The translations under genes were made by a program, and so were the position numbers. The notes beneath the pieces are model-generated. The model had not been told where the DNA came from, searched no databases, and was given only the letters and a program-made list of their open reading frames with translations. A stretch of 32,062 bases of DNA from Prevotellaceae bacterium (lineage in GTDB: Bacteria; Bacteroidota; Bacteroidia; Bacteroidales; UBA932). The stretch is from assembly GCA_031265155.1 (NCBI GenBank), contig JAISDB010000209.1, positions 1-32,062 on the forward strand, written 5' to 3'. This document shows positions 17,800 through 26,121 of this stretch, piece by piece (the first letter of the stretch is position 1; each line of letters starts with the position of its first letter).

Positions 17800-19257
17800 C
17801 TATTTTATATTGTTAAAAATTTCGTTAATAATTTCCCTGTCGCTGAAATGATTTCGCACTCCGTTGATTTCCTGATATGATTCGTGTCCTTTGCCGGCAA
17901 CCAGAATAACACTGTCCGGCTTTGCCATCATGACTGCCGTTCGTATTGCCTCGCGGCGGTCGGCAATTATTAAAGTCTTTTTCAGGCAGGCAGGAGTAAG
18001 ACCTTCGCACATGTCTTTCAATATGTCTTCCGGTTTTTCATTTCGCGGATTATCGGATGTAAGTATTGCAAGTCCGCTGTTTTCGCCTGCAATTTTTGCC
18101 ATTATCGGACGCTTTCCCCTGTCGCGATTTCCTCCGCATCCTACAACGGTTATTAACTGTTTCTTCGAGCAGATTTCGGTTATTGTTGCAATTACATTTT
18201 CGAGCGCATCGGGAGTGTGAGCATAATCAATAATTGCAGTTACGTTATTGTTTGCCCGGATACATTCAAACCTTCCGGCGGCAGGATTCAAGTCGCTCAA
18301 CAGTCGTAAAGCTTCGTTTTTTTCTATTCCGAGCTCGCGCGCCGCAGCATAAACAGCCAGCAGATTGTATGCATTAAAAACGCCGATACACTTGGTCCAG
18401 ACATCCATATTGTCAATGTTCAGTAACATTCCGGTAAAGCCGAGTTCAAGAATTTTGCATTTGTAGTCGGCAATTTTTTTCAGCGCATAAGTTTTGTATT
18501 TTGCTTTTGTATTTTGCATCATCACTTTTCCGTTACGGTCATCGATGTTTGTAAGCGCAAAAGCTGATGCCGGTAAATTGTCAAAAAATTTCTTTTTTGC
18601 TTTTATATATTCTTCAAAACTTCCATGATAATCAAGATGATCGCGGGTAATATTTGAAAAAATGCCTCCCGCAAAGGTTAATCCTGCAATTCGCTCCTGA
18701 ACAACAGAATGAGAACTGACTTCCATAAAACAGTAATCGCAGCCTGCTTCAACCATTTTACAAATCAGCTCGTTTAATCGAATCGCATCGGGAGTTGTAT
18801 GAGTTGTTTCGATTTTTTGATTGTCGATATAATTGGCTATTGTGGATATCAAACCTGCCCTGTATCCGTAATTTTTTATCAGTCTGTACAGTAATGTTGC
18901 TGTTGTTGTTTTTCCGTTGGTTCCTGTTATTCCTACAAGTTTAAGCTTTGACGAAGGATTTCCATAAAATTCCGAAGCGATGATTCCCATAGCCGCATTA
19001 CTGTTGTCAACTTTTATATAAGATGTTTTTTCGTTAAGCGTTTCGGGAAAATGTTCGCAGACAATTGCCGTCGCTCCCTGCCTTATGGCGTCATCAATAA
19101 AATGATGTCCATCGGTATTTGTTCCTGCAACGGCGAAAAACAGCTGATTTGCACAAACATTACGAGAATCAAATCCAAGCGAGCAGATATTTGCATCGTT
19201 GCTGCCTGCAATTTCACTTACTTTTATTTTTGATATCAGTTCCAGTAATTTCATCAT
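17800..19257 (-). CDS. murE: UDP-MurNAc-tripeptide ligase MurE (meso-DAP type)
   Basis: MurE adds the third stem residue. The 485-residue protein has the ATP site [19 protein letters not shown] (about 110-125), the carbamylated-lysine region, and the substrate motif [16 protein letters not shown] marks meso-diaminopimelate specificity, so the wall should be of the Gram-negative DAP type. The gene begins with two ATG codons in a row (19257 and 19254) and either could be used. It lies 25 bp after ftsI and 2 bp before mraY. Confidence 0.97.
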   Translation of the reverse strand: MMKLLELISKIKVSEIAGSNDANICSLGFDSRNVCANQLFFAVAGTNTDGHHFIDDAIRQGATAIVCEHFPETLNEKTSYIKVDNSNAAMGIIASEFYGNPSSKLKLVGITGTNGKTTTATLLYRLIKNYGYRAGLISTIANYIDNQKIETTHTTPDAIRLNELICKMVEAGCDYCFMEVSSHSVVQERIAGLTFAGGIFSNITRDHLDYHGSFEEYIKAKKKFFDNLPASAFALTNIDDRNGKVMMQNTKAKYKTYALKKIADYKCKILELGFTGMLLNIDNMDVWTKCIGVFNAYNLLAVYAAARELGIEKNEALRLLSDLNPAAGRFECIRANNNVTAIIDYAHTPDALENVIATITEICSKKQLITVVGCGGNRDRGKRPIMAKIAGENSGLAILTSDNPRNEKPEDILKDMCEGLTPACLKKTLIIADRREAIRTAVMMAKPDSVILVAGKGHESYQEINGVRNHFSDREIINEIFNNIK

Positions 19258-19282
19258 TCCGGTAATTTATTGCGTTTTCAAA

Positions 19283-21682
19283 TTATATTTCCATTTCCAG
19301 GTGTATTGTTGCATCTTTTGAAACAGCTGTTCCCGGCGCAATCGACTGGCGCTTTATTTTTCCCTTGCCGGAAAATGTTACTTTCAATCCTGATTTTTCA
19401 AGCAGGTAAATGGCATTTCTCAATCCCATGTTTATTACCGATGGAACTTTGCTTTCATCAATCTGTATTTTTGTTGCGGTCAGTTTCGAGCTGTTTCTTG
19501 AAACGTTGACCCAGTCGCCGCTTTTTGCATCGCTGTCAACGGGAATATCCAATTTTGACATGATGGTTTTTGCCTGTTGAAACAGAGTATTTTTCATATT
19601 CGGCAAATATAACGAATCTCTGTTGCGTTCAACAGGCTCATGCCAGTTTATATCCGAAGAATAAAGCTTTTGCGCAATCTCAATAAATATTGGAGCAGCG
19701 TAGGTCGATCCGTAAAAATTACCTTTAATCGGCGGACTGTACAATACAACTATTATTGAATATCTTGGCCTGTCTGCAGGAATATAGCCTACAAAACTTG
19801 CCTGATAAGCAGCTGCTCCCGAAGCATCTTTATAGTATGAAACTCTTATCGAATCTGTAATCTGTTGCCTGATGCCGTTTATAACCGTATCTCTGACACG
19901 CTTCTTAAATTTGTCTGTGATGCGTTGCGCTGTTCCTGTTTTTCCTGCAAATTCAAATCCCAGTAAATCCTTGAATTTTTTTACCGTTCCCGAATCAACA
20001 ACGCCCTGAAGCGCTTCACGAGTTTTCGATAAGGTTTCTTCAGAACATATTCGTTCGTTTATGACTTTGTCGGGATATGACTTTATTTCCTGACCGTTGC
20101 GAATTATTTTTTTTACGAACTTGGGCTTCACCATTTTTCCGTTGTTGGCAACCGCATTGTAAAATGTAAGAGTATGTACCGGCGCAAACTTGACATAATA
20201 TCCGTATGACGAAGGCGCTAATAAATTCTGATTGACCTGCTTTTCGGTTTCCATTTCGGCATAGGAATGAGCTTCTCCATCAATTTGCAGATTCAATGAT
20301 TTTTGAAACAGCCCGATTGAATGCAGCTTGTCGAAAAAGCTTTGCGGATTGGCGCCGTAATATTTTGTTACGAGCTTTGCAATTCCTATGTTTGATGAAT
20401 TGGCAAAGATTTTTTTTACCGAAAGCTTTCCAAAAATATGATCATCTCTGACTTTATATCCCCTGTACAGCCATGTCATTGTTTTTCCGTTTTTTTCAGC
20501 ATCCGCTTCAACATTAATCACGTCATCCAGCTTTACAAATCCGTCATCAAGCAGAGCTATCAATGAAGCAAGTTTGAACGTTGATCCCGGATCGCTTCTT
20601 TCCCTTAATGCATAATTGTATGTTTCGTCGTAAGTTCCGTTGGGCTGTCGTTTCATGTTTGCTATTGCGCGAATTTCGCCTGTTGCGGTTTCCATCACGA
20701 TTGCCGTTCCGCCTTCTATGGATATGCCGTTTTCATTGCCTTTGTAAATTTGCTGCATCAGCGCTTTTTCGGTTGCTTCCTGTATATTCAAATCCAAAGT
20801 TGTAACAACATCACAACCGATTTCGGGCGCAGTATTTTTTTTGCTGTTTAGCGGCTGATCTCTTTGATTGACAGCTTGCAAACCATCTTTCCCTCGGATA
20901 TATTCGTCAAACGACTTTTCAATTCCGCCTGAAACATGCTCCCCATTACTGTTGATTCTACCTATGGTAGCGATTGCAAACGGATCGTAAATGACAACGC
21001 GTCGCGTTTTTTCATTATGTATTAATCCGCTGTTTCCTTTGCCAAGTTTGAAAACAGGAAATTTTAACAGTCTTTCCAGTTCGGCATAGTTAATATTTCT
21101 GTTGCCAATGGCTTCGTTTCGATATTTTTGTGATTTATTTTTTATTATATCCTGTATTTTATCCTTTATAAATGACTTGTAATAGCTTGCCGGCTTATCT
21201 TTAAAAAGACTTGACAGCGAATCCGCCAGTCCGTTTATTTCATTGTAAATTAATTCATTGGCTTTTATGGTGTCTTCTTTACGGTTCTCTTTAATTCTTT
21301 TTTTCAATTCGTTTTTGCGCTTTTTGATTTCCTTTTCCGATTTCAGTCCGAGTTTTTTGATTTCGGCTTCCAGTTCCCGATAGAGTTTATTGCGGTACAG
21401 TGTCATTTTTTTACTTTCGCTGTCAAAAATATTCTCTGTCATGGCGTAAAAATCAACTCTTATGTCATATACGGGAAGTGATGTGGCAAGCAGTTTCATG
21501 TCGTGCGTGTAAATATCTCCGCGACCTGCAGTTATCGGTTTTACCGTTATTTTTTCGGCATGGGTTTTCAGGTCGGTAAAAAATTGCAGATAAATAATTT
21601 TAGCAATAATCAGTAAACTTATAAACACTGTTAATAAATAAAACAGCGTTATTCGGCGGATTATGTTTTTTACTGTTGTCAT
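19283..21682 (-). CDS. ftsI: Septal transpeptidase FtsI (PBP3) with PASTA domain
   Basis: FtsI cross-links septal peptidoglycan in the periplasm and partners FtsW. The 799-residue protein has one N-terminal membrane helix (about 11-36), a pedestal or dimerisation domain, and a transpeptidase domain with the active-site triad STFK (367-370), SSN (429-431) and KTG (581-583). One PASTA domain lies at the C-terminus (about 735-799, VPSVINMGLRNAIYLLEKSG). The pedestal contains an unusually long lysine/glutamate-rich stretch (about 95-142, for example KSEKEIKKRKNELKKRIKEN) predicted to be helical, which makes the protein longer than common Bacteroidetes FtsI. It lies 1 bp after ftsL. Confidence 0.96.
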   Translation of the reverse strand: MTTVKNIIRRITLFYLLTVFISLLIIAKIIYLQFFTDLKTHAEKITVKPITAGRGDIYTHDMKLLATSLPVYDIRVDFYAMTENIFDSESKKMTLYRNKLYRELEAEIKKLGLKSEKEIKKRKNELKKRIKENRKEDTIKANELIYNEINGLADSLSSLFKDKPASYYKSFIKDKIQDIIKNKSQKYRNEAIGNRNINYAELERLLKFPVFKLGKGNSGLIHNEKTRRVVIYDPFAIATIGRINSNGEHVSGGIEKSFDEYIRGKDGLQAVNQRDQPLNSKKNTAPEIGCDVVTTLDLNIQEATEKALMQQIYKGNENGISIEGGTAIVMETATGEIRAIANMKRQPNGTYDETYNYALRERSDPGSTFKLASLIALLDDGFVKLDDVINVEADAEKNGKTMTWLYRGYKVRDDHIFGKLSVKKIFANSSNIGIAKLVTKYYGANPQSFFDKLHSIGLFQKSLNLQIDGEAHSYAEMETEKQVNQNLLAPSSYGYYVKFAPVHTLTFYNAVANNGKMVKPKFVKKIIRNGQEIKSYPDKVINERICSEETLSKTREALQGVVDSGTVKKFKDLLGFEFAGKTGTAQRITDKFKKRVRDTVINGIRQQITDSIRVSYYKDASGAAAYQASFVGYIPADRPRYSIIVVLYSPPIKGNFYGSTYAAPIFIEIAQKLYSSDINWHEPVERNRDSLYLPNMKNTLFQQAKTIMSKLDIPVDSDAKSGDWVNVSRNSSKLTATKIQIDESKVPSVINMGLRNAIYLLEKSGLKVTFSGKGKIKRQSIAPGTAVSKDATIHLEMEI

Positions 21683-21683
21683 T

Positions 21684-22046
21684 TTATTTTGTTTTTATGC
21701 GTTTAAAAGGAGTTTTTGATTCTTTTAGTGTTGAATGTCTGTCATGTAATTTTTTTATAATTTCCGATTTTTTCTTTGCATTTGACAGTTTATTTAACTG
21801 ATTTACGTATTCGACTCTCAACAACATTAGTTCTCTGTCTAATTTTTTGTTTTCTATTGCAGTGGTTTCAACTTTGTAGCAGTATCCGATATAAAATACG
21901 GCAATGAAAAAAAGAAAAAAAATATATCTTAAATGCTTTTGAATATTTTTATTTATAAATATTTTCCCCGATATAATGTCTTTCAATATGTTATTTGAAT
22001 TTGAATCTGTATTCCGATTTTCCCTTATGTTGTTTGTTTCTTCCAT
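21684..22046 (-). CDS. ftsL: FtsL-like division protein
   Basis: This small 120-residue protein has a polar cytoplasmic start, one membrane segment (about 41-58, YIFFLFFIAVFYIGYCYK) and a periplasmic helical stretch (ENKKLDRELMLLRVEYVNQL) suited to a coiled coil. That topology, and its place between rsmH and ftsI, match the Bacteroidetes FtsL family, which scaffolds FtsQ, FtsW and FtsI. Sequence conservation in this family is poor, so identification rests mainly on topology and position. It lies 2 bp after rsmH and 1 bp before ftsI. Confidence 0.85.
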   Translation of the reverse strand: MEETNNIRENRNTDSNSNNILKDIISGKIFINKNIQKHLRYIFFLFFIAVFYIGYCYKVETTAIENKKLDRELMLLRVEYVNQLNKLSNAKKKSEIIKKLHDRHSTLKESKTPFKRIKTK

Positions 22047-22048
22047 AT

Positions 22049-22951
22049 TTATATTTTTTCTGCTATTCTGAGTTTGGCGCTTCGTGCGCGGCTGTTTTTT
22101 TCTGTTTCCGAATCGCTTGGCGCTATTGCTTTACGTGTAATCAGCCTGAAAGGACAATAGATATTTCCGTAAAAATCTTTTTCTATTTTTCCATCCGTAT
22201 TTCCCGACCGCATAAAATTTTTTACAGTCCGGTCTTCTATCGAATGATAAGTTATAACAGCCAGTCGTCCTTTGCTTTTCAAGCTTTTGAGCGAATGAAC
22301 AAGCATTTGTTCGAGCGCACCCATCTCCTGATTTACCTCGATTCTCAACGATTGAAAAACCTTTGCCAAAAACCTGTTTTCATCCTTTTGAGGCGTAACG
22401 GGCTTTATTGCTGCTAAAAGCTCATCAACGGTTTTTACAGGTTTTTCATTGCGTTTTTCAACAATCATTTTTGCAATCCGACCTGCATTTTTTAATTCTC
22501 CGTAATTGCGGAATATGCATGTTAATTCGTTTTCGGAATATTCGTTCAAAAGATTTGCCGCCGAAACTTCGGAATTTTTATTCATTCTCATGTCAATATC
22601 TGCGTTATACCTGAACGAAAAACCGCGCGAAGCATCATCAAAATGATGCGACGAAACTCCGAGATCTGCAAGTATTCCATCTACTTTGTCAATTTTGTTG
22701 AAGCGTAAAAAATTGTGTAAAAAACGAAAATTATTCCTCACAAAAATAAACCGTTCATCAGTTATCTTATTTGCTTCGGCATCGCTGTCGCGGTCGAATG
22801 CAACAAGTTTGCCCGTAGTCAGCCGTTTCAGTATTTCACGCGAATGACCGCCTCCGCCGAATGTCGCATCAACGTATGTTCCGGCAGGATTGATGTTAAG
22901 TGCATCAACGCTTTCGTTCAATAAAACCGGTATGTGATACTTGTCATTCAT
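22049..22951 (-). CDS. rsmH: 16S rRNA m4C1402 methyltransferase RsmH (MraW)
   Basis: RsmH N4-methylates C1402 of 16S rRNA using S-adenosylmethionine. The 300-residue sequence begins HIPVLLNESVDALNI and has the SAM-binding motif VDATFGGGGHSREIL, then DGILADLGVSSHHFDDASRGFSF, the helical insertion domain (about 110-200), and the C-terminal motif LAVITYHSIEDRTVKNFM. All are standard for the family, and the length is normal. It is the second gene of the dcw cluster, 22 bp after mraZ. Confidence 0.97.
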   Translation of the reverse strand: MNDKYHIPVLLNESVDALNINPAGTYVDATFGGGGHSREILKRLTTGKLVAFDRDSDAEANKITDERFIFVRNNFRFLHNFLRFNKIDKVDGILADLGVSSHHFDDASRGFSFRYNADIDMRMNKNSEVSAANLLNEYSENELTCIFRNYGELKNAGRIAKMIVEKRNEKPVKTVDELLAAIKPVTPQKDENRFLAKVFQSLRIEVNQEMGALEQMLVHSLKSLKSKGRLAVITYHSIEDRTVKNFMRSGNTDGKIEKDFYGNIYCPFRLITRKAIAPSDSETEKNSRARSAKLRIAEKI

Positions 22952-22973
22952 TATATTTAAATTATATGCAAAT

Positions 22974-23420
22974 CTATCCTAAATATTTTTGAGCAGCTTC
23001 CGAAAATGTATCTTCGTTCATTGTCAAAGCATCTAATTTGGGAGCGCTCCAAATTTCAATATGGTCATCAAGACCTATAAATGCAACTTCAGCCGTTGCT
23101 TCAATCATGTTGAGCAATCGCCGGGGAACAGTAATTCTGCCGCTGATTTCATCCGGAGTAGCTTCGGCTCGGTTATTCATAAATGTACGCCAAAACTCGG
23201 ACTGTTCCCTGTTCAGCAGATTGAGTTTGCTTTTCATTTGACCTACTAATGCCGCCCAGGCTTCAACAGTGTACATCGACAAACATTTTTGATAAAAATC
23301 TTTCTGTATCACCAAACGTTTCTCCGAATGTAAAAACAGCTCGCTTTTGAATGCAGCGGGAAACACGATGCGTCCTTTTGCATCGATCTTGCTTGTGTAT
23401 GTGCCTATAAACAGAGCCAT
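22974..23420 (-). CDS. mraZ: Transcriptional regulator MraZ
   Basis: MraZ is a DNA-binding regulator of its own dcw operon, made of two SpoVT/AbrB-like halves. The 148-residue protein shows the first DxxGR motif in IDAKGRIVFPAAFK. The second half has EISGRITVPRRLL, in which Glu stands where Asp is usual. In studied species MraZ forms a ring and binds short repeats with about 10-bp spacing upstream of mraZ. Three such repeats lie at 23483-23512. It is the first gene of the cluster. Confidence 0.96.
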   Translation of the reverse strand: MALFIGTYTSKIDAKGRIVFPAAFKSELFLHSEKRLVIQKDFYQKCLSMYTVEAWAALVGQMKSKLNLLNREQSEFWRTFMNNRAEATPDEISGRITVPRRLLNMIEATAEVAFIGLDDHIEIWSAPKLDALTMNEDTFSEAAQKYLG

Positions 23421-23468
23421 TTTTTAATCTTTTGTTCGGTTAATAATTTATTTTAATCTTTCACGCTG

Positions 23469-23476
23469 CAAATATA
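23469..23476 (-). promoter_or_regulatory. Candidate -7 box of the dcw operon
   Basis: On the minus strand this reads TATATTTG, matching TAnnTTTG, 48 bp before the mraZ start. No TTTG box lies at the standard distance. The -33 region is instead occupied by the MraZ-type repeats, which would fit a regulated promoter. Confidence 0.45.
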
Positions 23477-23482
23477 TGTATT

Positions 23483-23512
23483 TTTCTGCCACATCGTGTA
23501 ACTTTTTGCCAC
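23483..23512 (-). promoter_or_regulatory. Candidate MraZ operator: three 10-bp repeats
   Basis: On the minus strand three consecutive 10-mers read GTGGCAAAAA, GTTACACGAT, GTGGCAGAAA. The outer two agree at nine of ten positions and the middle one is degenerate. Known MraZ sites (TGGG-type in E. coli) are repeats with the same 10-bp period just upstream of mraZ. The position immediately upstream of the -7 box suggests autoregulation. Confidence 0.5.
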
Positions 23513-23569
23513 TATTTTTATCAAAACACAGTAATCTTTTGCTAATACATTGATTATAAGTAAAATATA

Positions 23570-23603
23570 TTATCAACAATAAATGTTAATAAATTGTTGA
23601 TAA
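23570..23603. repeat. Inverted repeat TTATCAACAAT / ATTGTTGATAA
   Basis: Two perfect 11-bp arms are separated by 12 bp. Each arm resembles a DnaA box (TTATCCACA) with one substitution. There is no T tract, so it is not a standard terminator. It may be a regulator or DnaA-type site in the 517-bp gap between manA and mraZ. That gap has no credible gene. Confidence 0.4.
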
Positions 23604-23704
23604 CTATTTAAAATTTGTTAATTACGATGTTAAATCCTGTTGCTAAGATTTAAAGGCTCTATAACGAATCGTGTGAGTGGATAAGATTAATTCGGTATTT
23701 GAAC

Positions 23705-23772
23705 CGTCATCCCGACGAAAGTCAAAATCACCTATACAACATGAGATTCCGCGTCAAGCGCGGAATGACAGA
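23705..23772. repeat. REP-like palindromic element
   Basis: This contains a perfect hairpin, ATTCCGCG-TCAAG-CGCGGAAT (23746-23766), preceded by CGTCATCCCGACGAAAGTC and ending with GGAATGACAG. I recognise this CGTCATyCC...GCGGAATGAC pattern as an extragenic repeat seen in many bacterial genomes. The minus ORF across it (23732-23965, containing SALDAESHV) is a known type of false gene. Confidence 0.5.
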
Positions 23773-23936
23773 CTTTTGAGACCGTCTTTGCTGAGACTGC
23801 AATCTTTAAATTAAAGATGGTAAATATGAAAATGATAAATAAAAAATGTCCAGTAGTTGACAAAATGTCAATAGAAAGATTACGGCGTACATGCCGCGCG
23901 AGGCGATTGTCGGTTTTTTGCCATGTTTCAATAATT

Positions 23937-24902
23937 TCACATTGATATTTCGAGTAAACGCGCACGCTGATCCGGGATTAGCCTGACCTCATCAATTTCG
24001 GAAGGAATGAGAATTGTTTCGCATTTTATCAGCGTTTCGCTTTTGCCGTTACATTCCAGAACAGCGCTACCGTCAACGCACATGTAAACCGTAAACGAAT
24101 CAGCATCAGCGTAATTGCGGATTACCGTATCGTCGAAATCAACCGTTTTAACCGAAAAATGCCTATTTCGGCAAATATCCGAACTGCTGTTCCGTATGGC
24201 TTCGTATTCTGTTTTGTACGCCCTATGCGAACTGTAATCTATGATATCCAAAGCCAGATCTACATGCATCTGTCGCGCCGTTTTTGCATCGTATTCGCGT
24301 CCCCAGTCATAAATGCGATACGTAATATCGGATGCGGTTTGAACTTCGGCAAGCAGTATGCCTTTCCCTATCGAATGAATTCGTCCAGACGGAATTTCAA
24401 ATACATTTCCGCATTTTACTTTTTCAAAGTTCAGAAAATCGGGCAAGTTCCTGTTGTGTAAGGATTCCTGTAATATTTTCCTGTTTATGTCCTGATTGAA
24501 TCCCACGCATATTTCGGCATCGCTTTCGGCTTCGATTACATACCACATTTCTTCTTTACCGTAGGCATTATGACGCTTCAATGCAACTTCATCACCGGGA
24601 TGCACCTGTACCGACAAAGGTTGTGCGGCATCAATAAATTTCAGCAGCAGGGGAAATTCCATTCCATATTTTTCATAAACCGATTCTCCAACCAAATCGC
24701 CCATGTATATTTCTATAAGCTCCTGTAAGCTGTTTCCTGCCAGAAATCCGTTTGCAACAACCGAAATATTGCCGCTTATCGGCGACAGTTCCCACGATTC
24801 GCTTATTTGTCTGCCGTTTTTGATTTTTTTCAGTCCGGCAAGTTTTGTACCGCCCCAAACGTAAGTTTTATATATTGGAATAAATTTTAAAGGATAAAGC
24901 AT
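23937..24902 (-). CDS. manA: Mannose-6-phosphate isomerase, class I
   Basis: ManA interconverts mannose-6-phosphate and fructose-6-phosphate, feeding GDP-mannose and GDP-fucose synthesis for surface glycans. The protein is of the short class I type. Zinc-site motifs are LSVQVHPGDEVA and GKEEMWYVIE, with the active-site region PSGRIHSIGKGILLAEVQ followed by TYRIYDWGR. I chose the ATG at 24902 (MLYPLKFIPIYKTYVWGG, 321 residues), 13 bp after the DUF3078 stop. The ORF-track start at 24944 adds 14 residues and overlaps that gene. It is probably co-transcribed with the DUF3078 gene. Confidence 0.93.
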   Translation of the reverse strand: MLYPLKFIPIYKTYVWGGTKLAGLKKIKNGRQISESWELSPISGNISVVANGFLAGNSLQELIEIYMGDLVGESVYEKYGMEFPLLLKFIDAAQPLSVQVHPGDEVALKRHNAYGKEEMWYVIEAESDAEICVGFNQDINRKILQESLHNRNLPDFLNFEKVKCGNVFEIPSGRIHSIGKGILLAEVQTASDITYRIYDWGREYDAKTARQMHVDLALDIIDYSSHRAYKTEYEAIRNSSSDICRNRHFSVKTVDFDDTVIRNYADADSFTVYMCVDGSAVLECNGKSETLIKCETILIPSEIDEVRLIPDQRARLLEISM

Positions 24903-24915
24903 AATTTTATATAAT

Positions 24916-25851
24916 TTAAAACGACAATGAAATCCCGACGCCAATCATTTGCTTGAATTGCAGGCGGGGACCGAGTACTTCGCCCGTATTCGAATCTTTT
25001 ATTTTGATATCATCATCATATAAAAGTTTCCCGTAAATCCGGGATGAAAACCATTTGGTTATTTTTACATTCCAGTCAAATTCCCAGCTTATGTCGATGT
25101 TGCCGAAATTATTCTGCCAGCTCGAAAAAAGTTCGAGCGAGCTGTTTATCGTACTTTTCGACTTTAGCGTTTTTGAATACGTAGCCTTGATCGATGAACC
25201 TATTTCAGATAAGGATCGGTGTCCCGGATCAACGCCGAAATCGCCTCTGTTCGACAGCATGGTATCTAGAACGAAAGTGTATTTTGCCGAAAAAGGCGAC
25301 AACATAAACGACAGTTCTGCAGCAGGCTTATAGTCCATACCAAGTGAAGCAATAAAATATCCCGGAGCCATAAACCGCGAAGTATACTTATTTTTATCGG
25401 GCGGCGGATATGTTTTGTACCCTTTGTCAAACTGTGTTTTTAATTGTAATGCCAACGAATAGTACCATTTTTGTGATGAGCGTAATCCGAATTTTGTAAA
25501 AAAATCAATCTTATCGTTGTTTTTTAAAAAATTATCTTCCTGATATGTCAATCCGTAAGCCATGTCCAATGTTGTTTCCCAGGTAAATTTCGTTTCACTG
25601 TACATCGATTTAAGCCCAATCATGGCAACTCCCGCAATAGAATTTGCGCCTCCTGCAGACCAGTTGCTGAAAGATGTTTGCGTAAGAGTAAGCGAAGGCG
25701 AACCGCTGATTTTCCAGTCAGGCTTTACTTTAACAGTATCCCTTTTTGTATCAGCAGCTTCACTTGCAACATTTTCTCCATCCGATTGCGCCATAAGATC
25801 ATAATAACACGTAAACATAAAAACAATTAGTAAATACAATAAATTTTTCAT
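24916..25851 (-). CDS. DUF3078 outer-membrane-type protein
   Basis: I recognise the DUF3078 family from WKISGSPSLTLTQTSFSNWS and its AGGANSIAG continuation. Members are secreted Bacteroidetes proteins that look like beta-barrels of unknown function. Residues 1-21 form a signal peptide (MKNLLYLLIVFMFTCYYDLM, cleavage near AQ). The rest alternates aromatic and polar residues, as in beta strands, and ends with GVGISLSF, a barrel-like C-terminus. I chose ATG 25851; the ORF-track start at 25857 is a GTG two codons upstream. manA follows after 13 bp. Function is unknown. Confidence 0.85.
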   Translation of the reverse strand: MKNLLYLLIVFMFTCYYDLMAQSDGENVASEAADTKRDTVKVKPDWKISGSPSLTLTQTSFSNWSAGGANSIAGVAMIGLKSMYSETKFTWETTLDMAYGLTYQEDNFLKNNDKIDFFTKFGLRSSQKWYYSLALQLKTQFDKGYKTYPPPDKNKYTSRFMAPGYFIASLGMDYKPAAELSFMLSPFSAKYTFVLDTMLSNRGDFGVDPGHRSLSEIGSSIKATYSKTLKSKSTINSSLELFSSWQNNFGNIDISWEFDWNVKITKWFSSRIYGKLLYDDDIKIKDSNTGEVLGPRLQFKQMIGVGISLSF

Positions 25852-25882
25852 CAACACAAATTCAATTAATAATCAGTATGTG

Positions 25883-25890
25883 CAAAATTA
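25883..25890 (-). promoter_or_regulatory. Candidate -7 box for the DUF3078-manA unit
   Basis: On the minus strand this reads TAATTTTG, a match to TAnnTTTG, about 31 bp before the start codon at 25851. A TTTG lies 14 bp upstream, shorter than the usual 19, so support is partial. The rest of the 270-bp gap up to 26121 shows nothing convincing. Confidence 0.35.
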
Positions 25891-26121
25891 GCATATTTAC
25901 TGCACAAAAACAGTATTAATTTCAAAAAATATCTTAAATAAAGATAATGCCAATCGTAAAATTCGTTAGTAAAGCTATATGTTTTGGCTTGCATAATATA
26001 TAGAACAGGCATTTTATGGAAATAATTTATATCCTTGCAAGATGCCGCGCAAAGATACATGAAAATTAAACACCGCTTCAATCTGCTTGCCGCCTTGTGT
26101 AATCCTGATTCAGATTACTGA

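Noticed and set aside
23732-23965. Minus-strand ORF of 77 aa containing SALDAESHV
   Set aside because: It is created by the REP-like palindrome, overlaps the end of manA, and its sequence is a well-known artefact of this repeat type.
25866-26081. 71-aa minus ORF between the GT2 and DUF3078 genes
   Set aside because: It overlaps the likely promoter region, has no recognisable feature and an AT-driven composition.
26099-26118. GTAATC / GATTAC hairpin just past the GT2 stop
   Set aside because: The stem is short and no T tract follows on either strand, so a terminator call is not supported.
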